DNA of 64,000 nucleotides from Sparassis latifolia (GCA_018466975.1 CM031559.1:1860001-1924000), one strand, 5' to 3'. Counted from the first letter of the stretch, positions 12,249-25,206 are shown. Numbers and translations are program-made. Notes: generated by a model from the letters alone, not told the origin.

Positions 12249-12515
12249 CAATGTTTTCTACTTCTTATCTAAGTTGTTAAGCTCATAAAATAATTTTATT
12301 CAGCTAAACTCACTATAAATTTGTATTGAGCCTAGCACAATATAAACTTATAGTGAGCCCAGCTTTATATATACATATATTAGTGACATTATTTAGTTTA
12401 GTTGTTCAAATTTAATGTTTATTACTTCTTATATAAGTTGCTAAGCTTATAAATTAATTTTATTATCTTAAACTCACTATAACTTTATATTGAGCCTAGC
12501 ACTATATAAACTGAT
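12249..12515. repeat. Diverged direct duplication
   Basis: Two copies of about 105 bp (12249-12355 and 12415-12515) share TTACTTCTTATMTAAGTTG, then AAACTCACTATAA and TTGAGCCTAGCAC, with many substitutions. Confidence 0.7.
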
Positions 12516-13408
12516 AGTACATGACTCCTCACATTATTGTGGTGTAGATAAGTACTATTTGTGCAGAGCTTTTGGGAATGTCACACTCTCTTATATTAAA
12601 TGTCAATAAACAAGTTTTGCATAATGAAGGTTGCTAGTTCTTTTCACCTCCTGCCAGGCCCTGATAAATAGGACATATCAGTAGCCTTGAATTTGATCAG
12701 GCTTCTGCCCGAAGATGAAGGGTATGATTATATTCTCTTTATCACTGATCACATTCACTCTGATGTGTGCATTCTGTCAAATTGCACGAACATTACTGCC
12801 TCAGGGCTCTTTGTATTATTCTTTAATCAGTGAGACTATGTCAATGGCATGTTATTCAACATCATCTCTGATTATGACAAATTGTTCACTTCCTGCATCT
12901 GGACCAAGGTGCATAAGCTCACTGGGTAAAAACTGAAGCTATCTACTTATCATTATCATATCAACAGTCTTAGTGAATATACAAACAAAACTGTTAATCA
13001 GGCTTTACGCTATCATATCCATTGAACCCAGTGTGACTGGGTTCTGTGTGCTATTTTACAAACACTTTGACATAATGAATTTGCTTAACAGATTTACTGA
13101 TTTCTCTAATTTCTAACTTAAGACTTGAGTGATCTCCCTGCCTCATTATCCTGTCATATCAAATGCACTCTCTGACATCTTTTCAGAATCACTTGTGCAC
13201 CTTGCTATCAACATAATGGTATCCATTGAGCTTGACATGGGTGAGGCATGAGATAATATGATGCAGGGCAAAATATGTTAGGTGCGCTTCACCAATGTCA
13301 CATGTGGGCCCAATAATATTTTTACAGTGAGCAACAAGATTTGACTCTTTATCTTTCATCACTAAACTACCTTCAAAAAGAAGAGATTCTATCAGGCAGC
13401 AAAGTTCT

Positions 13409-13503
13409 CACAGTGAGACAGTCCCTTCACAGTGAGACAGTCCCTTCACAGTGAGACAGTCCCTTCACAGTGAGACAGTCCCTTCACAGTGAGACAGTCC
13501 CTT
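13409..13503. repeat. 19-bp tandem repeat, five copies
   Basis: Five exact units CACAGTGAGACAGTCCCTT, then a partial sixth. The absence of divergence suggests recent slippage. There is no spacer structure, so it is not a CRISPR array. Confidence 0.95.
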
Positions 13504-15057
13504 CACAGTGACAGTTACATGCCCTGAAACTTCAAACTGTACTCTGCTGCTTCCTAACAGTCTCCACACTTTCTTCACCTTCCACGCATCTGAACTGAAG
13601 TGACATAAATATAATGATCCCCTCTTATTCTCCAGCAGCAAACTTAAACATCCAGGCCCTGTACTCTCTGCAGAAGATTTGAAAGAATGCACAGTCAACA
13701 AGATCCTCGACTCCTACTTGGCTGTAAATGGCAATTCCTTATTAGATGAGCTGAGTATGACTCCAAAGACAATTATTGGCTACTATGTCATGACTGCAAA
13801 GACTGCACAGCATTGGATGTTTAGTTGACTTAGAGTGGTAATGGTCTCACTCAATAGCTTTTTCTCACAGGGTTTTGATGCACCAATTTGCAGGCTGTTC
13901 CCTTGGTGCTACAAAGTACTTTCTCTTACTTTCCTTTTATCTTATTCCTTGCTCACATTCATTCTCTTTACCTCACCCCATGCTCCTTCTTTAATTACAC
14001 AGAGGATGTAAGGATGTAAGCCTGCTGCTTATGACACATGGTTACTCATCATATTGTACCTTATTTGTACTACATTGAAGCCACATTAACTTTATCCTGT
14101 GGATCTTTCATCATTATCTGCTCTCACTCTCTTATTATTTCTTATACCTAAATCTAGCCATCTCCTTCTACCTTGCTTATTTAATACATGCTCATCTAGT
14201 TCAGTTTAGTGTGATCCTCATCTCTGAGTTTTCACTGTCTGGTCACAACTCTAGGCAGTGTTTCAATTTGTCAGCTAATCTAACTCTAATTAAATAAAAA
14301 TTAATGAGATATCACACTGTCTTTAGAAGTTGTACAACCACTATTAATAAGTTTTGTCACTGCTTTCTTTTCAGACAGATGTACTAAAGGTGGATAGAGT
14401 TCAAAATATGTGATCATATTACAAAATACACAACATTTAGAATCTTTCATGTGATGTCTAGTTGGACACAGTATGAATATTTGCTAAACTTGAGAAGATT
14501 TAAGTATCTCAAAAATTAGTAAATTACTGTAGTTTAGCCCAGCTCAACAGAAATAACTATTAGCCTTGTGAATAGTGCAGATGCTAATAAATTTATACAA
14601 AGTATATTCAGAGCTAATTCCTCTTGAGTGCATAACTATGATTTTTAATTAACTACAATTTCTTCAGCATTCATGCTAAGATCATATCCAGTTACTTCAT
14701 TTTTAAGATTAATTTACTTTAGCTTATTACTGATGCCATAAGTAGCTCATGTCAGAATTATTATTACAAGAGTGAAGTAATCTTATTTTATTTTCTGGTC
14801 TGTAGCAGCTTAATTTTTTCAAAAGTATGAGTCTTATACATACTATTTAAATTAATGTTCCTTCTTATTTTCAGCACTCTGTGACAACTGTCTCATATTT
14901 TATTGTAATAAAATTCAAATAATAATCAAAGCTTTAGTACCCTGCTAATACTATACTATTTTGACCAACTGTTTACACACTGTGACATGTGACCCTCAGT
15001 TTGGCCAGTTCAACAGCTCAGAGATTACTAAGACTGGGAACAAATGTCTCTTACTAT

Positions 15058-15157
15058 NNNNNNNNNNNNNNNNNNNNNNNNNNNNNNNNNNNNNNNNNNN
15101 NNNNNNNNNNNNNNNNNNNNNNNNNNNNNNNNNNNNNNNNNNNNNNNNNNNNNNNNN
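15058..15157. other. Assembly gap of 100 N
   Basis: Exactly 100 ambiguous bases, the usual placeholder for a scaffold gap of unknown size. It abuts the outer end of an inverted-repeat arm. Confidence 0.99.
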
Positions 15158-15435
15158 TGCTGTTACTTCAACCTCAATTGTATATAATGAGTCTGTCCAC
15201 TACAATATAATATACAAGCTTCTAATGCACATTTTAATATTATATCTAATACTATTACTTTAAAGAATTAGAAAAAGAGATAAACAAGTAAGAGAACATA
15301 AATAGACACTATAATAGTATTTAACAAAGAGTTAAGAAAGGAACAGTAACAAGTGTTAGTATTTGTAATAGAAGCTTGTATATTATATTGTAGTGGACAG
15401 ACTCATTATATACAATTGAGGTTGAAGTAACAGCA
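15158..15435. repeat. Inverted repeat with 67-bp arms
   Basis: Arms 15158-15224 and 15369-15435 are reverse complements (TGCTGTTACTTCAACCTC against GAGGTTGAAGTAACAGCA). The left arm is cut by the gap, so the true repeat may be longer. Confidence 0.88.
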
Positions 15436-15716
15436 AGCACTAATAGTGTAGTGGTTAAAGCATGTGTCTTGTGTAGCTTACATAAGCAAAACTCTGGTCA
15501 TGAGGTTAGGGATTCAACTCTCACTGTGAACACTTCTTTTTCCAATTACAATGTGGCCAGCATTGTAATTGCCATTGTATTACAATGTGCCCAGTGTTAT
15601 TACAATTACAATGGCTGGTGAGTTGTGCACAATGGCCTGCCCAGTGTTGTGGGCAATTGTAATACAATGGTGGCCACCACTGGTGCAGGGGCTCGAGTAG
15701 ATGCATAGCCACAAAT
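15436..15716 (+). mobile_element. Possible tRNA-derived SINE
   Basis: TAGTGTAGTGG at 15444-15454 matches a pol III A box, and GGATTCAACTC at 15510-15520 resembles a B box with a TTCRANY-type loop, spaced as in a tRNA gene. The cloverleaf is too decayed to be a working tRNA. A repetitive tail rich in ATTACAATG follows. Only one copy is visible in the window, so the call is tentative. Confidence 0.4.
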
Positions 15717-17127
15717 ACACATCAGAAATATATTTTGCTGTGATCTTTGCATGATCTCAAGAATCTACCATTGTGTACCATTTGCACTGCATTCAATGAT
15801 GCCATTCACGTGGGAGGGCAATATAAATGGCAGTTTCACTTCAGGGTACCCTTTATCTCTAGCTCTTAGCAACAAGATCTTCTATAGTATGTTATAGCTA
15901 AGAGCTTCTTAAGTGTCAAACTGACCATGGTACCTATTATGTCCCAGGGCATTCTGTGTAGATAGGGTATAGGCTGAGCATATGAGATGATTATTATGTG
16001 GGATATCCTACTAGACTAGGATATTAATTGTTCATCCCAGTATTACTGGTTGTCTCATGGTGTCAGGGATATATAAGGATGTTCCACTGTTAGCAGAAGA
16101 TGTATTTTAGGCTGTTGTATATTTGTTGTTTCATCTTTTCATCTACTGCCATACTATATAAATCTTAATTACATAGTACAGTAAATCAGTGCTTTACTGA
16201 TACTTCAAATGACATGGGAGATCCACAAATAGTGAGATATCTCATACTAAGTTTTATATTCACCTGCAGTGTTATAATACTAATTACTATTAGTGATATG
16301 TATAATATGTTTATTGGATCAAATAACAACTATAACAGGTCAAACAACAGTTCTTATTCTCGTGTTTCAAAAGTAATTATACCTTTTCTGATCCAATGTT
16401 CAAATTGATGTGATGTCACCTTTAGTATATTGCATCTAACATAAATATTCTATAACTTTCATTAATAACCAGAAAAAACACAGTAACTCAGTCTACGTAT
16501 ACACTAGCAAATAAGAGACGCTTTAGTCAAGTCTGCTACTATTGAATGTATCTGAACAAAGCAAGGAAGACATTTGACCTAAGATTGTAATAAAGTTGCA
16601 TTTACAAACACATTCACCCAATGACTTCTTATACTCTGAGACATTATGCTATAGGATGGGATATCCCATCTAAGGACCTGTTACTCTCCAATCTTAATAA
16701 TACAATGACTAGTATAGGTCTTTAGGTAATTATAGTAGTCTAACAGATATATTCAGACAAATAATAGCCTGAATAGCTGTCAGCATACAAATAAATCACA
16801 TTTTAGGATGTTCTTAAAATGAGATGGAATATCCTTAAAATGGAATGTCTCATTTTTATATAAAGTGTTAATAAAGTGTTGATTTACTATACTATGTAAT
16901 TACAGTTTATATAGTACAGCAGTAGATGAAAAGATGAAACAACAAATATACAACAGTCTAAAATACATCTTCTGCTAACAGTGGGACATCCTTATATACC
17001 CCTGACACCATGGGACAACTAGTAATACTAGGATAAACAATTAATGTCCTAACCTAGTAGGATATCTCACATAATAATCATCCCATATGCCCAGCCTATA
17101 CCCTATCTATACTCTGGGCAATCCCAC

Positions 17128-17308
17128 TGTAATGGGTCAGTTCTGACAACCATTATTTGTTATGGACTGCTTACTACTTACCTAAGCAAGTTGCTTTATA
17201 TCGTCTACATTTACCATCTAGCTGTGTCTACACTCAGTCTTAGCTACTTTCGGCTATATATTGAGTCCACTGCAGCCCTGATGAGTCTGAGGATTTAGGC
17301 TCCTTACA
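17128..17308 (+). repeat. 5' LTR of the non-autonomous LTR element
   Basis: 181 bp, TG...CA, matched by an equal-length copy at the other end. Confidence 0.9.
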
Positions 17309-17347
17309 CCTTTTTTGCAGTCCCAGAATTACTGCTGAAATTCTGCT

Positions 17348-17977
17348 ATGACTGTCTACTACTGGCTGGATGGGCAGGAGCGCTCCTTGCGCCCTGCACA
17401 TCATATCTACCTGGCAACACCGCTGAGGACCTCTGAAGTTAAGGTCCTCACCATTGACATTGACTGTGTTGCCAACACCCTGCAAAAGTGGGTTGAGGTA
17501 AACAACCTCACCTATTGGCTCACAATTGCCGACTGGTTGATCAAGCGACATCTCCACCTCGCCACCCTCCATGAGTGCTACGCTTATGAAGATGGCCTCA
17601 CCACCATCAAGCATGCTCACCACCACCTTGATGCCCTCATGAAATGCCTGAGAGCCACTGTCATCCACACAACATTTGATGTGGCATGGATGCATCACCA
17701 TATGACATGTGACCACATCAAATGTGACACATCCCTCTCTGCTGCCAGGCCTGCACTCCCCATTTCCTCCCCTCTCACGTCCAACATCCTCGCTAGGGCC
17801 AGCCACCCGCATCACCTCAAGACCAATGTGCCAAGTCCAGAACAAAAAAACTGGCACAGAAAACTGGTGGGGGAAAGAGCAGAGGCAGAGGAGGCAGAGG
17901 AGGAGAGGAGAGCGGAAAGAATGATGCGAGGAAGGCTGCAATGCTCCCAGGAGCAGGAGCAGAAGCTGAACAAGTAG
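17348..17977 (+). CDS. Hypothetical 209-aa ORF in the non-autonomous LTR element
   Basis: It starts 40 bp after the 5' LTR, the usual place for gag, and is the only substantial intact frame left in this element. I recognise no domain. The middle is rich in His, Leu and Thr, and the C-terminus is a charged Glu/Arg-rich stretch. No zinc knuckle is visible. It may be a gag-like relic or a chance frame. Confidence 0.35.
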   Translation: MTVYYWLDGQERSLRPAHHIYLATPLRTSEVKVLTIDIDCVANTLQKWVEVNNLTYWLTIADWLIKRHLHLATLHECYAYEDGLTTIKHAHHHLDALMKCLRATVIHTTFDVAWMHHHMTCDHIKCDTSLSAARPALPISSPLTSNILARASHPHHLKTNVPSPEQKNWHRKLVGERAEAEEAEEERRAERMMRGRLQCSQEQEQKLNK

Positions 17978-18397
17978 GACGAGGTGTAGGATACACTCAC
18001 CCTGCCATCCCACATTGCACCACTGCCATGCACCCACATCACTGAGCACCTGATGGCCCCGATGCTCTCACGTGTGACACCACTGTATCGCAGTGTATGC
18101 ACATATGCAATGGCTGTGATGCAGGATGCAAATGACGTGCCCGCCATGTCACCAACTCCAGAGGTGCATGACCATGACAGCACAGCACCAATGCACCCAA
18201 GCACAATGCTGCAGTGTGGCCGCATGATCATGCCCACAGCAGCCACAGCACAGGATGTGAATGACACACCCACAACATCACCAGTGTGTGGGGTGCAAGT
18301 CTGCAACAGCCCAATGCCAGTGCACCTTGCTGTCCGGGCCACTGACTGCCCAACAGCACAGGTGGCCCCAATGGACCTGAGCACACTGACACACCAT

Positions 18398-18951
18398 TGT
18401 AGGGTAGGAGCGTTGGCTGTCCTTGGACAGAGCACTTCTCCGTGCTTTGCCTTGCCTCGTGTCTATCGGACACTTTGGATCGGATGCTCGGCATCCTCCG
18501 CGCTTCATTCCTATGCTTCAGTATGCCATACGCTTCATTTCTTCTGCTTCTCCTATTTCTTGTTTGTCTTTCTCGACGTATATATAGGTCCCATGTATCG
18601 TACTCTAGGATTACGATCCCACCGTATAGATTCTGTTCACCTCACATCTCGTCTGCTCGCCATATCTGCTCGCCGCTGCCATTTGTCATTTGTATCGTCT
18701 CGTTGCTGCTGTCCGCCATCCGCCATCCATATCGTGCCGTCGTCATCATTCGCCCCCTTTGTATCATCCCGCCGTTCGCCGTTCACATCGATTCCCCGCC
18801 GTCGCCCGCCGTTCATATCGCGTCATCACCGTTCGCTGCCATCTTTGTTTTGTCACTCCCCTCTATCCATCACTCACGCCCATGGCTGATCTCCACACAT
18901 TGTCCCTCAACCTCGCATTTGTCCTTGCCCACACTCTGAGGCAGACTTACA
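18398..18951 (+). repeat. 5' LTR of the gypsy element
   Basis: Begins TGTAGGGTAGG and ends CAGACTTACA. It contains a TATATATAGG promoter-like stretch near 18581. It differs from the 3' LTR by about 30 substitutions, all transitions. Confidence 0.97.
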
Positions 18952-18954
18952 TAT

Positions 18955-18972
18955 TGGAGCCCACCGCGAGGG
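18955..18972 (+). promoter_or_regulatory. tRNA primer-binding site
   Basis: TGGAGCCCACCGCGAGGG begins with the TGG that pairs with a tRNA CCA end, three bases after the LTR. The tRNA type was not determined. Confidence 0.7.
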
Positions 18973-19080
18973 GATAAGGCAGATTTAGCCCTATTCGCAC
19001 ACACACATCTTCAACAACACCAATTTCTTTTTTCCACCATTCCGAGACACGTTCCGCCGTCGCCTCATCACCCGTCTACC

Positions 19081-22000
19081 GTGCCATCTGTACCGTCATC
19101 GCCGTCGAGAGTTCCGAGGCCATCGTCGATACTGACTCGCGTTCAGCCGGCCCGTCTTGTGGGATCGTCGCGCCACGTTGACTCTAAGTGTCCGAAGCTA
19201 GTGGTAGATTCACCAGAAAAACCTGCACGAAAAGAATATCAGTACGTTCTGAAGAACCCGCCTCGTGCTCGCACACCGTCACCGCCGCCAGCTGATCATC
19301 TTGAGCACACGCCGAACATCGAAAATTCCGTCGAAGACACTTACTCTGTGCCCCTCGAGCCCGACATCACGTCCTCAGCACCTGCTACTGCCATACTCGT
19401 ACCTGCTTCACCTCCTAATCCTTCGCTGTCTGACTCTATCCCTGATCCGGCTTCTGCATCTCCTCTATCAATTTCTTTGTCAGTTTCTCCTCACGCACCT
19501 AATTTTCCGATCATCCCTCTTCCTATTATCACCATGTCATCATCTACTGCAAAGGGCCTGAGCGGCATGCCCGCCCCTGGTTCAAGCAAAGTGCCTTCAT
19601 TCCATGGTGAAAGTTCGGAGCTTCTCGAGTTTTTTGAATTCTTCGAGGACCTCACGAATGACTGCAAGCTCTCCGCACCCGAGAAATGCAAGAGCTTAGT
19701 TCATTATGTCGACAAGACCACAAAGCACTTCTGGATTAGCTTGGCCAGCTATGAGAGCCAAGACTTCGAGACCCTGAAGAAGAATATTTTAGCACAGTAT
19801 CCGGGCGCCGACAAGGGTATCCGATACACCCTTCGTGAACTCGAGCAACTCGTTGTAGAACAAGCCGGAAGCGAAATTCAGACTGAAACTGAACTCCTCA
19901 CCTATTACCGCCTGTTCTGTCCTATTTCTCAATGGCTTGTCCACAACAGCCACATCACCGATTGTGAACGCAATAGCTATTTCTGGCAGGGCCTTCCTCG
20001 GGACACGCGCCGTGCCATTGATCGCCGCCTAGAATTGACGATCCCAGATTTCAGCCGTGCTGCCCCACCCGATGTTGAGAAAGTGGTTGCTGCTGGTCGC
20101 TTTGTCTTCTCCGATGAAGCCTTTGATAGCGAGTATAATGACCCGATTTCTATGCGGTTGCGAAGCCTCAAAGGATGAGCCGGTGGTCGTACTGAAGACG
20201 CCACCCAACGAACTGTCAGAAAGACTATGGTCGTCGACAGCGATGACGAAGATGATGAGCTGAAAGACAACAAAAAGGAGGTGCGTACCAAGACCGTTCG
20301 CTTTGATGCATCCGCAATCCCGAGTCGGTCCACAATTGATGAAGTCGAGGAGCTCGCGAAATGTATGCATGCACTGAAGGTCGATGATGCGGCCTACTCC
20401 GGCTGCTATACCCATCTGGTCTGTCTTGCTCCTGCCACTGCGAGTGCTTGGACTCCGCTGTCGATGCATCAACAGGCATCAATGCCATCTGCTGGTGCTC
20501 CTCCCCCATGCCGTACTTGGAACTACACGACACCTTCTACAGGCCACGTGCACTCGACACGTTGCTGTTTCTTCTGTGGTCAGCCAGGCTGCACGATCGG
20601 AAACTGTCCTACCAAATGGGCATATGTGCAAGCAGGATGGATCATCATTGTAGGGCATACTCACATGTTCACCGACCACTCACCTATTCCGTGGAATGAG
20701 CGAGGCCTTAAGTTTTCAGTTGATGAGCGGTTTGGCGGTCCTCTCCCTTCAATGATGACCCCTGCAGCTCCAGCTTCCGCAGCACCCAAGCCGCCGAGTT
20801 CTACTCCTGTCCGCGATGTGCCACCACACCAAGCGCAATTCACGTCTTGTCTCCTGGTTTGCGAGCCCATTGCGGAAAGCAACGCCGTCATAGCCAATGT
20901 CGAGGGCCCTGTCAAGGAGCTACGAGAACCTTTAGTTGCAGCCACCAAGAGCGACAAAGACAAGAAAAATCCCCCTGAGAATGATGGACGCAAGACTCGA
21001 GCAACTGACCATAGTAACCGACCATGCACGTGATCCCAGAGCAGAGCCCGTCTTGATGTACCTGCTGTTGAGAAATATGACCCGCACCCGACCAAGCCTG
21101 CAGACAGCACGATGCCCTCTCCAGATCTCAAGAAGTCCACACCTGCTTTTATCTATGAGTCCAAGGCTGCCGTTCCCAATGCGGCACATGCGATCTTCTC
21201 TCGCATGCTTGACGTTGTTGTTCCAAATGTTACTGTTGGGGAACTTCTTGCTGTCAGTCCTGACCTATGCAAGGAAGCCATCGACCACTCGAGAATGCAC
21301 CGTATTGCGACTGCCCCGCAGTCAGCACTGTCCGCGATTACCTCTCTCACTCTGCCATCTGTCGATCATGCTACCCCCCTTCGCGAAACTGCTGTGTCGA
21401 TCAACGGAAAACTTGTTCTCAGTCTTCTTGATGAAGGCTCTGAGATTGTTGTGATCCAGCAGGACCTGTGTGAAGAGCTCGGGCTGCACATCAATGAGAC
21501 CATGCGAATGAATATGGAAACCGCAAACAGAGGGAAAGAGCCACTTCCGGGATGTGTGGAAATGTTGGAGATTAATGTTGAAGGAATTCGTACCTGGGCA
21601 CATGCATATGTGGTCCCGAATGCTCCGTACCGTTTACTGCTCGGTCGACCTTGGCAGAAACACGCACGCCTGCACAAACACGAATTTGAGGATGAAAATG
21701 TCTTCATTACTGTCCATGACCCTTGCGACCCGACGAACACCCGTGATCTGTCCACCAAACCTCGGCTCATTGGTGTCCCCTGCGGATCATTCGCACTCAC
21801 TGTCTCGTCTGCTGCTGTGCGCTCTGATGTGATACTGCCTACTATCAGCGGCCTTACTGACACATTCCTCGCTGATGAAGTCTTGCGCTCGAACTATGAA
21901 TGGGACCCCGTTGCTCATGTCTTCGCATACAAGAAAGTCGCTAACAAAGTCCGCCCAATTGTCACTGCCATGCCAGAGTATGCGCGAATCGAACGGTACA

Positions 22001-25000
22001 TACCCAAGGACCCTCTCGCCACACTTTCCCCCTTGTCCCCTCATCCCCCCGATTTCACACCTGGCACTCAGCTCTCGCAGGAACGCATGGACAACCTGGG
22101 TGTCCTCATTAGTGATTTTCTTTGGCCCGAAGAACAGAAGTTGATTGCCCAGGTTTTGAAGCAAAATGAGACCGATATTGCGTGGGATGAGTCCGAGAAA
22201 GGTCATTTTCGTGACGAATATTTCAAGCCTGTCATCATTCCTACCATTCCGCATACCCCCTGGGTCCACCGCCAGCCTCCTATCCCACCAGGTATCCGTG
22301 AAGAAGTTGTCAAGCTGATTCAGGCAAAGATCAAGTCTGGTGTCTACGAGCCATCCAACAGTGCTTACCAATCAAAATTCTTCTGTGTTGCGAAGAAGGA
22401 CGGATCAGTGCGAATTGTGCATGACCTGCAGCCGCTCAACCGTGTCAGTATCCAGGATTCTGCAGCACCCCCTTATGTCGAACACTTTGCAAAGCAGTGT
22501 GCCGGCCGTTCCATATACACAATGATGGACCTCTTCGTCGGATTTGACCACTGCACACTGGATCCATCATCACGCGATTTCACCACATTCCAGAGTCTGG
22601 TCGGCACTCTACGTCTTACTGTTTTGCCTCAAGGATGGACCGGATTGCCACCAATCTTTCAAGGTGATGTCGTGTGGATCTTGCAAGATGAGGTTGAAGT
22701 TGCCCCGAATTTTCAAGATGATATTAATGTTCTAGGCAAGAAGACACGGTACGAATTAAATGGAGGAGAATATGAAGTCATACTGGAGAACCCGAAGATT
22801 CGACATTTTGTCTGGGAGCACGCACAAGACCTCAATCGCGTCTTGCACCGTCTGAAGCACGCTGGAGCTACCGTCTCAGGCAAGAAGCTCTTCCCCGATC
22901 GAGAAGAAGTTATCGCTGTTGGCCAATGTTGCAACTATGAAGGACGTGCACCCGATAATTTGAAAGTCGCCAAGATTGTCAAATGGCCCGCGTGTACAAC
23001 AAAGTCTGAGGTCCGTGGCTTTCTTGGCACAGCAGGAACAGTCTGCATGTGGATCAAGGACTTTGCCACCATTGCACGCCCTCTTGTGAATCTAACCAAG
23101 AATGATACCCCTTTCGAGTGGGGCCCCGCAGAACAAGAATCCATGGACCTACTCAAGGATGCTGTTGTTCACTCTCCCGCCATCTGCCCGATCGACTACA
23201 AGTCCGATAACGAAGTCATTCTCGCAGTCGACTCATCACACATTGCCACCGGTTACATTCTATTACAGCTTGATGACGCTGCTCGTCGCCGTCCCTCTCG
23301 CTTCAGCTCAATTACTTGGAATGATCAGGAGTCTCGTTATTCACAAGCAAAAATCGAATTATATGGGCTCTTCCGCTCGCTCAAAGCTGTCAAGATTTTT
23401 ATTGTTGGAGTTCGGAATCTCACCGTGGAAGTAGATGCAAAATATATTAAAGGCATGATCAATAATCCCGATGCGCATCTGAACGCCACTATGAATCGAT
23501 GGATCGCAGGTATTTTACTTTTTAATTTCAAGCTTGTTCATGTACCAGGACCAAAACACCGAGGACCCGATGGATTGTCCCGATGCCCACGTGCTGAAGA
23601 TGACGCCGAAGATGATGGAGAGGATTCGGAGGAGATTGAGGAATGGTTGGATGAGGTTTTGAGTTGTGGGATATCGATTGCTGGAGGATTAGCAGACGGA
23701 ACGATCGGAATACCAACAGAAGAAGAAGGACAGAAAGAACAGACAGGTTTAGTTTTAACCGCAGGATCACACGCGCACGACGACATCATTATTCCCCCTT
23801 CCACGACTTCTCAATGTGACGATGACAACTTACACCGCATTCAACACTATCTGAGGACTCTCAAATGACCCGCACTTGACGACAAGGCTCTCACTCAATT
23901 CTACAAGCGTGCCTCTCAATTTTTCGTACGCGGCGCTCCACTCTGGCACAAGGAACCACTCGGACGACACCAGCTCATTCTCTTTGGCGACCATCGACTT
24001 CGTATTCTCCGCGAGGCTCATGACAAGCTGGGACATAAGGACATCTATGCTACGCGATGCACGATTGCCGACCGCTTCTGGTGGCCAACGCTCAACAAGG
24101 ATGTACAGTGGTTCATCAAGACGTGCCATCAATGCCAGATCTGCTCCGTAGAAAAAGTCGTTATCCCGCCCACAGTCGCACTTCCCGCTCCCCTCTTCCG
24201 CAAAGTGCACACCAATTCTATGTACATGCTGAAGGCACAAGGCTACCAGTACATCGTGCAGGCCCACTGCAGTCTCTCCGCATGGCCCGAATGGCGAATG
24301 TTAAAGACCAAAACTGGACGAACACTTGGCGCATTTATTTTCGAAGAGATTCTCTGCCACTGGGGAGGACTTGAGGAGATCGTCACGGACAATGGTACAC
24401 CTTTCGTCGTGGCACTAGACTGGCTCTCGCACAGGTACCACATCAATCACATTCGGATTTCGGCATACAACTCGAAGGCTAACGGCATCGTCGAACGCCC
24501 GCACCGCACTATCCGCGACTCGCTCGTCAAGGCCTGCAACGGTGACATTACAAAATGGCCATCCTATGCTCCACACGTCTTCTGGGCTGACTGCGTCACT
24601 ACTCGAAAGTCTACTGGCCACTCTCCGTACTTCATGGCTCATGGTGTTGAACCCCTATTACCCTTCGACATATCTGAGGCAACATTCTTGCTCCCGGATA
24701 TCACAGCCAAGCTCGACACCGCAGACCTGATTGCTCTTCGTGCACGCCAGCTCATGAAGCATGATGAAGACCTTGGTGACATTCACGCAAAAATATTGCG
24801 CGCTCGCCTTACGTCTGTTGCCGCGTTCGAAAAGCGCTATGCCAACACGATTCACGACTACCATTTTAAGCCTGGTGCTCTCGTTCTGGTCCTGAACAAG
24901 AAGATCGAGCCTGACTCCAACCAGAAATGCAAGCCCCGCTATTTCGGGCCTATGGTTGTTGTCCGCCGCTCTCGAATGGGATCCTACCGTCTTGCTGAAG

Positions 25001-25194
25001 TCGACGGCACCATTTCGAAACTCAAGTTCGCTGCTTTCCGCTTGATTCCCTACCATGCACGTTCCTTGCGGTCACTTGAAGTCACGGAGTTTGTTGATCC
25101 ATCTGACCTTGCTGGAGTTGATGAAGACTTAGATTCTCAAGATGTTTCGGTTGGTCTTTTGCTTGGGGATCAACCAGGGATGGTTGATATCTGA
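19081..25194 (+). pseudogene. gag-pol polyprotein with three in-frame TGA stops
   Basis: One reading frame of about 2,040 codons stays open across the whole region except for TGA at 20176, 21031 and 23866, so the element had a single fused gag-pol frame. Order: gag with a Pro/Ser-rich start; a zinc knuckle CFFCGQPGCTIGNC near 20570, where the usual His is Cys; protease LLDEGSEIV near 21427 (D-E-G, not D-S/T-G); reverse transcriptase with VHDLQPLNR, MMDLFVGF and FQDD; RNase H starting ILAVDSSH near 23220; integrase HHCC zinc finger ending CHQCQIC; then the catalytic core. The first catalytic Asp is Asn (HTNSM, 24214), while TDNG and NGIVE keep the other acids. A chromatin-binding-like tail ends at 25194. 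The stops and the D-to-N change indicate an inactive copy. Confidence 0.95.
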
Positions 25195-25206
25195 GTTGGG
25201 GGTGGA

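Larger units (their letters stand above)
12176..15828. other. CpG-depleted, AT-rich decayed repeat block
   Basis: CG dinucleotides are almost absent and there are no long open frames, in sharp contrast to the CpG-rich genes on both sides. It holds a diverged direct duplication (12249-12355 against 12415-12515), a 19-bp tandem array, the assembly gap, an inverted repeat and a tRNA-like SINE candidate. I read it as old transposon debris eroded by CpG deamination. Confidence 0.7.

Noticed and set aside
13409..13503. CRISPR-like array
   Set aside because: The 19-bp units are directly adjacent with no spacers, and the genome is fungal.
15436..15535. Functional tRNA gene
   Set aside because: The A and B boxes are approximate and the stems do not pair; at best it is a SINE head.
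18053..18939. Overlapping ORFs of 165-278 codons in the gypsy 5' LTR and again at 25222-25931
   Set aside because: They follow LTR sequence duplicated at both ends and are low-complexity readings of pyrimidine-rich repeats.
19081..25194. Four separate genes (365, 268, 918 and 329 codons)
   Set aside because: All lie in one frame separated only by TGA codons and form a single gag-pol.
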